Shown: piece by piece, positions 53,339-62,350 of the stretch
How the letters are laid out: every line of letters begins with the position of its first letter
Position numbering within the stretch: position 1 is the first letter of the stretch
NCBI GenBank assembly: GCA_001548435.1
Contig: AP017308.1
Location: forward strand, 1,311,030-1,375,029
DNA from: Leptolyngbya sp. NIES-3755
GTDB lineage: Bacteria > Cyanobacteriota > Cyanobacteriia > Leptolyngbyales > Leptolyngbyaceae
DNA: 64,000 nucleotides
Direction of reading: 5' to 3'
Notes under the pieces: model-generated
What the model was told of the DNA's origin: nothing
The model's database searches: none
What the model saw: the letters and a program-made list of their open reading frames with translations, nothing else
Translations under genes and position numbers: made by a program

Positions 53339-54823
53339 TTGGAAGATACAGACGGAGAAGAAGATCAGTGTAGTGTAAAACTATACTTGTTATCTAAGAT
53401 CGAAGTTTGCAATAGCCCCATTCCAATCAGCACACTACCTGTGAACAGACAAGATCCAGAAGGATACTACTCCATACTAGGAGTATCCACAAACGCCTCC
53501 ATCTCCGAAATCAAGGCTGCATTTCGTCAACGTGCTAAGCAGCTTCATCCGGATCACAATGCTTCGCCTTACGCCTCACAGAATTTTCAACAGCTTAAAC
53601 AAGCCTACGAAGTTTTGAGCAATCCAGAGACTCGCGCTCAGTACGATACTTCTGGTGTTGATGTTTCTCACTATGCAGCAGGGAATGAAGAGCAAGTGTC
53701 TTCTCAGGAACCTCTTGAGCCATTAACTTGCTCGATGTGCCACCAAGTTACGGCGCAACCGAGATACATCATCTTTTACAACGTAAAAAGCTTTTTTGTG
53801 ATGACGGTTCGTACTCCTGTTCAGGGTATTTTCTGTCGGAATTGTGCGGATGAGCAATCTTTACGTAACACAGTTATCACATGGTTACTGGGCTGGTGGG
53901 GATTTCCTTGGGGACTCATGTTCTCAACTCATGCAATTATCAATAACTTAGTGGGCGGGCACAAACCGCGTGATATCAATGCCCGTTTGTTAGCCTACCA
54001 AGCGTATGTGTTTGCAACTCAGGAAAAATTTGATCTTGCTCGCGCCGTTGGAGCGGATGCGCTGAATTTATTACCTCGTAGATTTCGGTCTATTGATGTT
54101 GCTTCTTCAAGAACCCAAAACATTCCTAAAGAGGACAGTGAATGGAAAAAGTTTCAGATTATGGTTACGAGTCTTTTGCAAGCACTCGATAACGGTAAAC
54201 CCATCAATCACCTTAAAAACAATTGGTCTTTGCTGGGGCGTGGCTTCTATCTACAGTGCGCCCTGATAGCGACAGTGATTTCCATTGGATCAAATTTTGT
54301 ATTTTCTAGCACTGGAAGCCCTTCGCGAAGCTTATCGCCTGCCGAATCAAAATCAATAGTACCCCCAACGCAATCAGTAGCACCTTCAACTAAGCCAGCA
54401 TACGTCCGCCCAAAACTTGCGGATAACGGTAGACCTTTTCCAACGGCATCTGGCTATATCGATGGGTATCCCCTTGATTCTGCGGATGGTTATTCTAAAG
54501 TCACGATCGATAATGGTCAGAATGACTCTGATGTATTTGTAAAGTTGTTTTCCCTCGGCGCACTGGGCACAGATAAACCTCAACCTGTTCGAGTATTCCT
54601 TATTCGTGCTAGAGAGCAGTTCACAATCGAGAACCTTAGTCCTGGAGGCTACGATATTAGATATCGAAATTTAGATACAGGGAGACTACAACGTTCTGAA
54701 CCTTTTCAACTTGAGGAATTTAAGACGGCTACAGGAGTTCAATTCAGTCAAGTAAGGTTGACTTTGTATAGAGTCAGGGGCGGAAATACCCAAATTTATG
54801 ACATCTCAGAAGGTGAATTCTGA
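53339..54823 (+). CDS. Membrane J-domain protein with zinc ribbon and C-terminal beta domain
   Basis: The product is up to 494 residues. Residues 40-105 are a J-domain (GYYSILGVSTNASISEIKAA, HPD in QLHPDHNAS). A CxxC pair (CSMCHQ and CRNCAD) suggests a zinc ribbon, followed by a hydrophobic stretch (TVITWLLGWWGFPWGLMFS), a TPR-like segment, a membrane helix near residue 310 (LQCALIATVISIGSNFVF) and a distal region that looks beta-rich. The start is uncertain: TTG at 53339 or GTG at 53441, just before the J-domain. It would recruit DnaK to a membrane. The domain mix is unusual. Confidence 0.75.
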   Translation: MEDTDGEEDQCSVKLYLLSKIEVCNSPIPISTLPVNRQDPEGYYSILGVSTNASISEIKAAFRQRAKQLHPDHNASPYASQNFQQLKQAYEVLSNPETRAQYDTSGVDVSHYAAGNEEQVSSQEPLEPLTCSMCHQVTAQPRYIIFYNVKSFFVMTVRTPVQGIFCRNCADEQSLRNTVITWLLGWWGFPWGLMFSTHAIINNLVGGHKPRDINARLLAYQAYVFATQEKFDLARAVGADALNLLPRRFRSIDVASSRTQNIPKEDSEWKKFQIMVTSLLQALDNGKPINHLKNNWSLLGRGFYLQCALIATVISIGSNFVFSSTGSPSRSLSPAESKSIVPPTQSVAPSTKPAYVRPKLADNGRPFPTASGYIDGYPLDSADGYSKVTIDNGQNDSDVFVKLFSLGALGTDKPQPVRVFLIRAREQFTIENLSPGGYDIRYRNLDTGRLQRSEPFQLEEFKTATGVQFSQVRLTLYRVRGGNTQIYDISEGEF

Positions 54824-54884
54824 CTTGAATCAGCCTGCTAGTCTGGTATCAAGCTCAGCCAACATTTAGATTTGTCGATCGATT

Positions 54885-55217
54885 TCAGGTCTGCAAAAGT
54901 TCAATTACTTTCCCGATCGCTTCCGTCAATTTGTCCGGCTTTAATTGACCTGCGGTAGAGAGAATAATTTGTCGATCGGCAGTAAATAACCGATTCGGTC
55001 TGATGTTACTCGACTGCCGCAAACCACCGGAACTAAAATCAGATGCCTCAAGCCCGACAGAATACTCATCTGAAATCAGACGACTGGTAATCTGACACAA
55101 AATCAAATCATCACCGCGTAAAGTTGCCAGCACTAAAGCAGGTCGCCGCTTTGCATCTGTTAAATCCGAGAACGGAAACGGCACGATGACCACATCGCCT
55201 TTTACAAATCCCGCCAA
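54885..55217 (-). CDS. PemK/MazF-family endoribonuclease toxin
   Basis: The product is 110 residues with KGDVVIVPFPFSDLTDAKRRPALVLA, the MazF N-terminal core, and LILCQITSRL, VRPNRLF-like and TADRQIILSTAGQL elements. It probably cleaves mRNA when free. The start overlaps the end of the DUF2281 antitoxin gene by 16 bases, forming a standard antitoxin-toxin operon on the minus strand. Confidence 0.88.
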   Translation of the reverse strand: MAGFVKGDVVIVPFPFSDLTDAKRRPALVLATLRGDDLILCQITSRLISDEYSVGLEASDFSSGGLRQSSNIRPNRLFTADRQIILSTAGQLKPDKLTEAIGKVIELLQT

Positions 55218-55396
55218 GCTTCGTCCTCCTCTGGTCTGAGCCAGTCTTTTGCTAAAGCAGACTCACTCATCACACTGATTTCTAATTTGTTCTGTAAATG
55301 TTTTGACTTGAGAAATTGAACAAAATCTAGAACTTCTTCGAGCAAGAAATCAGGAATTTCGTCAATTTCATGCAGCAATTGTTCTTTCGCTTGCAT
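55202..55396 (-). CDS. DUF2281-type antitoxin
   Basis: The product is 64 residues with the helical DUF2281 start (EQLLHEIDEIPDFLLEEVLDFVQFLKSK) and an acidic end (WLRPEEDEAWRDL) that probably occludes the partner toxin. It is encoded first and overlaps the toxin gene. Confidence 0.85.
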   Translation of the reverse strand: MQAKEQLLHEIDEIPDFLLEEVLDFVQFLKSKHLQNKLEISVMSESALAKDWLRPEEDEAWRDL

Positions 55397-55560
55397 AGGG
55401 TTCGATCGCGGTAGGATTCATTTCAGTCTACACAGAAGCGAACAAACCACAGCATTCCTTAAACCGTTTGTATCTACCTGAGTACGCTTGCGCTTGTACA
55501 CTAGAACAATGTGGCAAAATTGCCAAACTCGCCAGAATCATTGAGGACACAAAGCAAGCA

Positions 55561-56943
55561 ATGGTAGTGACGCAAGCGCAACTCGCGCAAAATTCCGGTC
55601 GCCAGTATTTACCGGAATCCGGGTCGGATCGCTCTCCGAATCAATTTCTCATGCCGCTGACCGCGAAGGTGAACGATCGAGATCATCTCGAAATCGGCGG
55701 CTGTGATGTAACAGAATTGGTCAAACATTTTGGTTCGCCGCTGTATATTTTGGATGAGGCAGGCTTGAGAACCGCTTGCCAACAGTATCGCGATGCGTTT
55801 CGACGCTACTATCCGGCAGAAGCTCAAGTGCTATACGCCTCGAAAGCTTGGAACTGTTTGGCGGTTTGCTCGATCGTGGCTCATGAAGGATTGGGCATCG
55901 ATGTGGCAACCGGAGGCGAACTGTATACGGCGCTTCAGGTGGGAGCCGATCCGTCGAAGATTTATTTGCATGGGAATAACAAGTCGATCGCTGAATTGGA
56001 ATTGGCGGTAAAGTCGGGTTGTACGATCGTGGTTGATAATCGTCTCGAATTACAGCGATTGACTCAGATGAAGAGCGACAAACCGATCCGAATCATGCTG
56101 AGAATCACTCCCGGATTGGATTGTCACACGCATGAATATATCCGCACCGGACATTTAGATAGTAAGTTCGGGTTTGATCCGAATCAGGTTGAAGACATTT
56201 TCCAATTCATCAGCCAAAATCCGAGCGTTTCGCTGGTTGGACTTCATGCCCACATTGGATCGCAGATTTTTGAACTGCAAGCACACCGAGATTTACCAAG
56301 TGTGATGCTGCAATGGGTGAAGAAAGCTGCCCAGTATGGGTTGAATGTTTCCGAATTGAATGTCGGAGGCGGGTTGGGAATTTGCTACAACGAAAGTGAT
56401 GATCCGCCTAGCATTGATGAATGGGTGAAGATTGTTTGTGAATCGATGATCAAAGCTTGTGAAGCGGAAAAAATGCCGTTGCCAAAATTGCTTTGTGAAC
56501 CCGGTCGATCGCTCATTGGTTCTTCGTGCATTACGGCTTATACCGTCGGTGGACGTAAGACTGTTCCTGGAATTCGGACTTATATTAGTGTCGATGGCGG
56601 AATGTCGGATAATCCTAGACCGATTACGTATCAATCGATTTGCCGAGCCGTGATTGCGAATCGGATGTCGGATGAAGCCAAAGAAACAGTGACGATCGCT
56701 GGAAAACACTGCGAATCTGGAGATGTCTTGATCAAAGATATTACCCTCCCTGAGACAGAACCGGGAGATATTCTCGTCGTGATGGCAACGGGAGCCTACA
56801 ATTACAGCATGGCATCGAATTACAACCGTCTGACTCGACCCGCAGCGGTACTCGTTCATGAAGGAGAAGCCAACCTTATCCTTGAACGGGAGAGTTATGA
56901 AGATTTGATTCGACACGATCGAGTCCCGGACAGACTGAAATAA
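55561..56943 (+). CDS. lysA: Diaminopimelate decarboxylase
   Basis: The product is 460 residues from the ATG at 55561; the frame is open 31 codons upstream but that part is Cys-rich and unlike the family. It decarboxylates meso-diaminopimelate to lysine with PLP. The PLP lysine is in VLYASKAWNC, the phosphate-binding and active-site motifs are LNVGGGLGICY, CEPGRSLIGSS and the Cys in KHCESGDVL. It leads the lysA-cdaA-uppS cluster, which couples cell-wall precursor and c-di-AMP functions. Confidence 0.95.
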   Translation: MVVTQAQLAQNSGRQYLPESGSDRSPNQFLMPLTAKVNDRDHLEIGGCDVTELVKHFGSPLYILDEAGLRTACQQYRDAFRRYYPAEAQVLYASKAWNCLAVCSIVAHEGLGIDVATGGELYTALQVGADPSKIYLHGNNKSIAELELAVKSGCTIVVDNRLELQRLTQMKSDKPIRIMLRITPGLDCHTHEYIRTGHLDSKFGFDPNQVEDIFQFISQNPSVSLVGLHAHIGSQIFELQAHRDLPSVMLQWVKKAAQYGLNVSELNVGGGLGICYNESDDPPSIDEWVKIVCESMIKACEAEKMPLPKLLCEPGRSLIGSSCITAYTVGGRKTVPGIRTYISVDGGMSDNPRPITYQSICRAVIANRMSDEAKETVTIAGKHCESGDVLIKDITLPETEPGDILVVMATGAYNYSMASNYNRLTRPAAVLVHEGEANLILERESYEDLIRHDRVPDRLK

Positions 56944-56973
56944 AGGATGAAGGATGAACGATAAAGGGTGAGG
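56943..56973 (+). repeat. Short degenerate tandem repeat between lysA and cdaA
   Basis: AAGGATGAAGGATGAACGATAAAGGGTGAGGA contains two perfect and two degraded copies of a GGATGAA-like heptamer. Such heptamer repeats are common in cyanobacterial intergenic DNA. It also offers GGA-rich ribosome-binding sequence close to the cdaA start. Confidence 0.5.
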
Positions 56974-56983
56974 ATTGGCAAAG

Positions 56984-57991
56984 ATGGAAATTCAATTGCA
57001 ATTCTCTGCTCTAAGCTTCGATGAGGCTTCGATCCCACCCTTGCTTCTCCTTCCGACTGCTCTACAAGCTGTGCTGAATTTTATTCTAGAAAATTTGCGG
57101 TTCCTAGTTGACGTGGGGCTAGTGTTGGCGCTCACCTACGTCATGCTGGTGATCATTGGGCGAGAACGTCGGACGCTCTGGATGGTGCGTGGCTTCATTA
57201 TCCTGATGCTGGCGGCGGCGGTGAGTCGGCGGATGGATTTGGCACTGTTGAGCTTTGTGCTGAATAATCTCGTCGTCGGGGCTGCGGTGGCGATGGCGTT
57301 TATTCTTCAGTCGGAATTCCGTCGATTTCTGGAACAGCTTGGACGGGGGGAAATTTCGCAACTGTTTCAACCCTCGAATCGGAGTTTGCCAGGGTCGGAC
57401 AGCGTAATCGATGAAATTGTTGAAGCGGTGAAAGGGCTGTCACAGAATCGGACTGGGGCACTGATGATTATTGAAACAGGAATCGCGATCGACGATCGAG
57501 ACTTTTCTGTTCCCGGTGTCAAACTCAATGCAGAATTGTCCAAAGAACTTTTACAAACCATTTTCCAAACCACGACGCTCCTACACGATGGCGCAGTTTT
57601 GATTCGGGGGTCGAGAATTATCGCAGCGGGTGTCATTCTGCCTTTATCTGAAAAAACCGCTTCACGCCAATTGGGGACGCGCCACAGAGCCGCAATGGGA
57701 ATCACGGAAAAACTCGAAAATTGTATCTGTGTCGTTGTATCTGAAGAAACGGGATCAATCTCACTCGCGGAACGAGGAATATTAAATCGACCCTTGACGA
57801 GCAGTAAACTAAAAGAACTTTTGGAAGAACGGTTTTCACAGTCGGGCGATCGCGAACCTGTTTCTCGCGATCTGAAATCTCTCGGTCGTCAATTCCGGAC
57901 AAAGGCAGTATTCTTATTCTCGCGTTTATTTAATGAAGGTAGTTTAAAAGATCGTCGCATTCCGAATGAACGCAAGCGCGGCGACTCTTAA
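56984..57991 (+). CDS. cdaA: Diadenylate cyclase CdaA
   Basis: The product is 335 residues from the ATG at 56984 (a TTG three codons earlier is possible). Three transmembrane helices (residues 30-110, for example FLVDVGLVLALTYVMLVIIG) precede the DAC domain. The catalytic motifs are LLHDGAVLI (DGA) and GTRHRAAMG (RHR). It makes cyclic di-AMP from two ATP, a second messenger for potassium and osmotic balance and, in cyanobacteria, for night survival. The tail of about 60 residues is basic. It follows lysA and precedes uppS. Confidence 0.94.
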   Translation: MEIQLQFSALSFDEASIPPLLLLPTALQAVLNFILENLRFLVDVGLVLALTYVMLVIIGRERRTLWMVRGFIILMLAAAVSRRMDLALLSFVLNNLVVGAAVAMAFILQSEFRRFLEQLGRGEISQLFQPSNRSLPGSDSVIDEIVEAVKGLSQNRTGALMIIETGIAIDDRDFSVPGVKLNAELSKELLQTIFQTTTLLHDGAVLIRGSRIIAAGVILPLSEKTASRQLGTRHRAAMGITEKLENCICVVVSEETGSISLAERGILNRPLTSSKLKELLEERFSQSGDREPVSRDLKSLGRQFRTKAVFLFSRLFNEGSLKDRRIPNERKRGDS

Positions 57992-58051
57992 TTCTGCTAA
58001 AACCAGATTGATTCTCAGACCCTTTTCATCGGCGTTCCCCCGAAATCACCA

Positions 58052-58816
58052 ATGACAACTGCTAAGCACCCCGTTTTAAGAGATTTACCTGCTGATTTAG
58101 ACCGCGATCGCTTACCTCGCCATGTTGCGGTGATCATGGATGGAAATGGACGATGGGCAAAACGACAGGGGAAACCCCGAATTATGGGGCATCGTCGGGG
58201 TGTGGATGTCTTAAAAGATTTGCTGAAATGCTGCCGGGATTGGGGAGTTGAAGCCCTAACCGCTTATGCGTTCTCAACCGAGAATTGGGGACGACCGCTC
58301 GAAGAAGTGGAATTTCTGATGACGCTATTTGAGCGGGTTTTGCGTCAAGAACTCCGCGAAATGATGAAGGAAGACGTGCGGATTCAGTTTGTTGGAAATT
58401 TGGATGCACTACCGACGAGTTTGCAGGCGGAAATTGAGCGATCGGTATTAGAAACAAAAGACAATCAAGGAATCCGGTTTACCGTTGCGACGAATTATGG
58501 GGGACGGCAGGAAATTATTAAGGCTTGTCGGTCGATCGCGACTCAAATTCAACAAGGGTTAATCCAGCCTGATGATATTGATGAGAGCTTATTCGAGCGG
58601 CATTTGTATACGACTGGAATTTGTGATCCGGATTTAATGATTCGGACGAGTGGGGAAATGCGATTGAGTAATTTTCTTTTGTGGCAAGCGGCTTACGCAG
58701 AATTGTATGTGACGGATACTTTGTGGCCCGACTTCGATCGTTCTGAGTTCCATCTAGCGCTGAAATCTTATCAACAGAGAGAACGCCGATTTGGAAAAGT
58801 TGGGAATAAGCTTTAA
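58052..58816 (+). CDS. uppS: Isoprenyl transferase (undecaprenyl diphosphate synthase)
   Basis: The product is 254 residues. It has [19 protein letters not shown] with the catalytic Asp, [23 protein letters not shown], the [16 protein letters not shown] box and a final [14 protein letters not shown]. It makes the lipid carrier for peptidoglycan precursors. The length is normal. The stop shares TTAA with that of the convergent Uma2 gene. Confidence 0.96.
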   Translation: MTTAKHPVLRDLPADLDRDRLPRHVAVIMDGNGRWAKRQGKPRIMGHRRGVDVLKDLLKCCRDWGVEALTAYAFSTENWGRPLEEVEFLMTLFERVLRQELREMMKEDVRIQFVGNLDALPTSLQAEIERSVLETKDNQGIRFTVATNYGGRQEIIKACRSIATQIQQGLIQPDDIDESLFERHLYTTGICDPDLMIRTSGEMRLSNFLLWQAAYAELYVTDTLWPDFDRSEFHLALKSYQQRERRFGKVGNKL

Positions 58817-59403
58817 CGCCCAGCTTTGAGGATTTGATCAGCAGTTAGATTTAATTCGGGAAACGTGGGGGAAGAAAGACGATCGCGATTTCTAGACCGC
58901 CCAATTTCGCTGTACTGTTCTCCTTCCAAATAGAGTACGATCACGACTTCGCGCATCGGATCAATCAGCCAATACTCAGGAATTCCGCGTGATGCGTACT
59001 CTAAGGGTTTCGCAACATAATCGCGGTCATAGTTCTCTTGACCCGGTTCTCCGGGCGACACGACTTCGACGACGAGAACTGGAGGCTCAGACTCTAAGGG
59101 AATGAGTCCTTTTTGTCCTGACATCTCGATCGCGGTTTCCTCGGTCACGATCATCAAATCTGGAATTCTTGCCTTGACTGAAGAACTGCGAACGGCAATT
59201 TCAGCATCTTTGTGTCGAATCAGATAGTAAGGAACAAATCGAAGCAGTTGTGTAAATAAGTAAAGCGAAATCGCTCCCGCATCCCAGCTTTCAGTCGGCA
59301 ATTCAACTAGCTCCCCGTCCACCAATTCATATCGTCGATCGCTGCCATCGTCATAGTTCAAATACTCTTCAAAGGTTCTAAATCTCGGTTTGGCTTGAGT
59401 CAT
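58813..59403 (-). CDS. Uma2-family putative endonuclease (DUF820)
   Basis: The product is 196 residues. It has [25 protein letters not shown] with the conserved Asp, [12 protein letters not shown] and [19 protein letters not shown], typical for the family. The Lys of the canonical E-x-K is replaced by Val, as in many Uma2 proteins. It is a second, divergent copy relative to the protein at 46734. Confidence 0.88.
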   Translation of the reverse strand: MTQAKPRFRTFEEYLNYDDGSDRRYELVDGELVELPTESWDAGAISLYLFTQLLRFVPYYLIRHKDAEIAVRSSSVKARIPDLMIVTEETAIEMSGQKGLIPLESEPPVLVVEVVSPGEPGQENYDRDYVAKPLEYASRGIPEYWLIDPMREVVIVLYLEGEQYSEIGRSRNRDRLSSPTFPELNLTADQILKAGR

Positions 59404-59408
59404 AAAGG

Positions 59409-59675
59409 CTAAGGTCCTGAAAAAACAGCATCCTCGACATCCTGGCGGCTGAGCGAATATTTAAACGATCGCTGAATATCCCGTCCTTCAACATTGAGAT
59501 AACGGACGCTGAGTTGATCCACATCGAGCATCAATTCAGCGTTCCATTTGGGGCGTTGAATCGTCCAGCAGTGCAAATCTTCCGAATCTTGTTCGCAGCC
59601 TTGCTCGGTCAGCCAAGCTTCGATCGCAGGTAACGGATGGTTATACAGAGGAGTATCACCGGGAGGTAGCGTCAT
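59409..59675 (-). CDS. DUF3143-type conserved protein
   Basis: The product is 88 residues from the ATG at 59675. The pattern TPLYNHPLPAIEAWLTEQGC, CWTIQRPKWNAELMLDVDQLSVRYL and SFKYSLSRQDVEDAVFSGP fits the cyanobacteria-specific DUF3143. It overlaps the end of the upstream J-protein gene by 20 bases; the pair is conserved in cyanobacteria to my recollection. The function is unknown. Confidence 0.82.
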   Translation of the reverse strand: MTLPPGDTPLYNHPLPAIEAWLTEQGCEQDSEDLHCWTIQRPKWNAELMLDVDQLSVRYLNVEGRDIQRSFKYSLSRQDVEDAVFSGP

Positions 59676-60231
59676 ACGAAGAATCCATCTCAACAGATTC
59701 TATTGTCGCTTGATCTGGGGAAGGTGTGGCAATTTCGACCTGCTCAGTGGGATGAGGTTGCGCGGTTAAGGGTTGGAATGCTTGATCACCCCGAGTGATG
59801 CCGATCGTAATTGCCAAAATTAAGCAGCCCACAAAAGTAATTCCTAAAATAAATAGCGCGAACAGTTCGCCAGGGGAAAGGGGGCGATCGGTGGCATCTA
59901 AGTAGGCAGAAGAATTCGGTTCTGGTTTGCTGGTCTTGTGCAGGCTTGGTAATTGTCGAACTACGACCACGCGAGAATAACCGATCGACAAATCGTATGC
60001 TGCACGACGTTCAGGATTGCTCAAGGTCGCGTAAGCTTCATTTAGAGTCTGGAATTTTCGAGTCGCGATCGCTTCCGGTAACTCGGTCGTATCGGGATGA
60101 TACAACTTGCTCAATTCACGATATGCCTGTCGAATTTCCCGTACTGAGGTTGAAGGATGCAGTCCTAACAGTCCGTAGTAGGTTGACTCGATCGACGCTT
60201 TGCCACCTGAACCTAATTTCTCCTCTGCCAC
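59656..60231 (-). CDS. Membrane-anchored J-domain protein
   Basis: The product is 191 residues. The J-domain spans residues 17-80 (TYYGLLGLHPSTSVREIRQA, HPD in KLYHPDTTE). One membrane helix follows near 130-150 (LFALFILGITFVGCLILAITIGI), leaving a short polar C-terminus. The J-domain faces the cytoplasm and would recruit an Hsp70, for example DnaK3, to the membrane. Confidence 0.86.
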   Translation of the reverse strand: MAEEKLGSGGKASIESTYYGLLGLHPSTSVREIRQAYRELSKLYHPDTTELPEAIATRKFQTLNEAYATLSNPERRAAYDLSIGYSRVVVVRQLPSLHKTSKPEPNSSAYLDATDRPLSPGELFALFILGITFVGCLILAITIGITRGDQAFQPLTAQPHPTEQVEIATPSPDQATIESVEMDSSYDATSR

Positions 60232-60420
60232 TGGCTTATCCTTGAACGCTCAGCATTAGGAACTATTATTGTCGTCAGAAGCGAAAGTCTGCAAGTAGCA
60301 ATCTTTCAAACCGCTTGAAAAACATCTCTAAACCTTAACCAAATCCCAACCTAGAAATTACCTGTCCTTGGTATTAGACCTCTACAGTGAAAGACGGGAT
60401 TTCAGGATGGAGCCGGATCT

Positions 60421-61038
60421 ATGATCCAATCGTTCGCAACATCGTTAATTGAGCTACCGGATTCAAGACAGTTACTAGAACAGCTTTACCGGGAGCGGAC
60501 TCTACAGCCCTTTCGCAGCGGTCAAACCATTCCACTACGCCCGGATGAAATGTGGATTGTTTGTCGCGGCGTGGTGGTTCTCAATACATTGCACCCGACT
60601 GGGGACGAGGCATTACTCGGAGTGGCAACGCCTTCGATGCCGTTTGGGTTGCCGCTGACTTGGATTACACCGTATAGCGCGATCGCATTAACTGACGTGG
60701 ATTTATTACCCCTGACGCTGGCGGAAATCGAACGATCTCCTGCACTCTGTCAAGGGCTATTTCGTCATTTGAGCCGTCGATTACAGCAAGCTGAGGCGTT
60801 TCTCGCACTTTCTGGCTGTCGAAGAGTGGAAGAGCGACTGAAGCAGTTATTAATTCTGCTCCAGCATGAGGTGGGTCAACCTGTCCAACGAGGAACACGG
60901 CTTCAAGTTCGTCTGACACATCAGCAGTTAGCCAATGCGATCGGGACAACGAGAGTGACCGTGACTCGCCTAATTGGACAGTTGAAACAAGAGGGCTGGC
61001 TATCGATCGATGCCAAACGTCATATTATTCTGCATTAG
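60421..61038 (+). CDS. Crp/Fnr-family transcriptional regulator
   Basis: The product is 205 residues. Residues 15-120 are a degenerate cNMP-binding-like domain (FRSGQTIPLRPDEMWIVCRG). Residues 135-205 hold the winged helix (VRLTHQQLANAIGTTRVTVTRLIGQLKQEGWLSI). The arginine and glutamate that bind cAMP in Crp are not evident, so the effector is unknown. It is related to NtcA and CysR-type regulators but not clearly either. The stop shares TTAG with the stop of the convergent rlpA gene. Confidence 0.86.
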   Translation: MIQSFATSLIELPDSRQLLEQLYRERTLQPFRSGQTIPLRPDEMWIVCRGVVVLNTLHPTGDEALLGVATPSMPFGLPLTWITPYSAIALTDVDLLPLTLAEIERSPALCQGLFRHLSRRLQQAEAFLALSGCRRVEERLKQLLILLQHEVGQPVQRGTRLQVRLTHQQLANAIGTTRVTVTRLIGQLKQEGWLSIDAKRHIILH

Positions 61039-62186
61039 TAGCCTGTAACCAATCTGGCGACTTGCTGCGGTGGTTTTTTGACTTCAGCAATGACAGAAGA
61101 TTGCATGACGACAGCTTCGATCGGAACTACGCCTTTGTCCTCACTGTTGAGAATGGCGGCAGCGCGTCTGGATAAATCGAGGACTCGGTTATCAAAATAC
61201 GGTCCGCGATCGTTAACTCGCACGACTAAGCTCTTTCCATTCAGCCGATTGGTGACTTTGAGAAATGTGCCGAGCGGCAGGGTCGGATGAGCAGCGGTGA
61301 GTTCGTTTTGGTCGAAGATTTCGCCGTTTGCGGTTTGGCGACCGTGGAAATAAGGACCGTACCAGGATGCCATGCCGTCGATGCTATTGTCGGTTTTTGC
61401 CAATTGGTACATTTCCATTTGAGCATCGGCAACTGGGATACTGGTTTGTCCAAGCGCGATGCGGAGATTGTTCACCCAGTCGATCGCAATCAATTCCGCA
61501 GGACGACCGAGATCGGAAGATAAACGATCGCTGACGGTGAAAATGGTGCGATCGCCTAATTTAGCGACGATTTGTTTGTTCTCGATCGCGGCTTTTAGCG
61601 TGGAAGCATCTAGATCCGGAGTTTCGAGCAGTTGGGCAATTTGTTGGGCGAGAATTTCGGCAGAGCTACGATCGTCTAGGATTGCAATTTGACACCCTTT
61701 GACCCAAATCTGAAATCCGCTAGAACGATTTTGCGTAGTTGGACATTGCCAGAATCCCAGTCTAGGGCGCGTTTCACTTTGATTTAAAGGTGTCCCATCG
61801 AATCCGATTTCGACGATCGCAACCGATGAAGGATCTTTTGAAGCTGCGACGATCGGAAGTTGATTGAACAGAGATTGCATCGAGCCGATAAAGTCATTCA
61901 GCGGATCTTTGGTTGGCGCAAGGAACAACCCTTCGATCGTGTTAAGCCAGGTGGATTGGAATGCTTCGGAATGTTGTGTCGGGGAAGGATGCTGAACAGT
62001 GGCGATCGTGAATTGTAGCGAGGACGATGCTTGCAGCGCACTGCGTGTTCGGGAGAGCGTGGATTGGCACAGATGGCTATGACACAGAACATGAGTGAGA
62101 AATTTGGGTGTTTCGAGTAGCTTGCCTCCTGCATTCGGAATGCCACTGAACCACGAAGCGACCCACATAAGTCCAAGTATCAACAT
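61035..62186 (-). CDS. RlpA-like septal ring lytic transglycosylase family protein
   Basis: The product is 383 residues. An N-terminal hydrophobic segment (MLILGLMWVASWFSGIPNAG) is a signal or anchor. The C-terminal 100 residues are the double-psi beta-barrel (GMASWYGPYFHGRQTANGE, LTAAHPTLPLGTFLKVTNRL, VVRVNDRGPYFDNRVLDLS). RlpA cuts glycan strands without stem peptides at the septum. The central 230 residues are a cyanobacterial extension without a known fold. No SPOR domain is seen. Confidence 0.87.
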   Translation of the reverse strand: MLILGLMWVASWFSGIPNAGGKLLETPKFLTHVLCHSHLCQSTLSRTRSALQASSSLQFTIATVQHPSPTQHSEAFQSTWLNTIEGLFLAPTKDPLNDFIGSMQSLFNQLPIVAASKDPSSVAIVEIGFDGTPLNQSETRPRLGFWQCPTTQNRSSGFQIWVKGCQIAILDDRSSAEILAQQIAQLLETPDLDASTLKAAIENKQIVAKLGDRTIFTVSDRLSSDLGRPAELIAIDWVNNLRIALGQTSIPVADAQMEMYQLAKTDNSIDGMASWYGPYFHGRQTANGEIFDQNELTAAHPTLPLGTFLKVTNRLNGKSLVVRVNDRGPYFDNRVLDLSRRAAAILNSEDKGVVPIEAVVMQSSVIAEVKKPPQQVARLVTGY

Positions 62187-62350
62187 TGTTAGTTTGACTT
62201 CAAAATTGTAAACAGCAATACATTTTTTCCGAAACTTATTATAAAGTTCTCCTGACGTAAAATGGATTCACCAAAGGGAGTAATTCTGCTTAACTTTGGA
62301 ATTCTTTTGCTTAATTCATGTACCTTTTGGCACATACTGAGGGTTAACTG
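62187..62350. promoter_or_regulatory. AT-rich divergent region between the rlpA-like gene and phzF
   Basis: These 164 bases separate two divergent genes. The part TTATTATAAAG (62237-62247) could be a -10 region for phzF, but no matching -35 is convincing. Confidence 0.35.

Noticed and set aside
54310-54335. Palindrome CTTCGCGAAG inside the membrane J-protein gene as a mobile repeat
   Set aside because: A single ten-base palindrome inside coding sequence, with no second copy seen in the window.
60360-60400. NtcA box GTA-N8-TAC upstream of the Crp-family gene
   Set aside because: The only candidate (GTATTAGACCTCTAC) has nine bases between the half sites.
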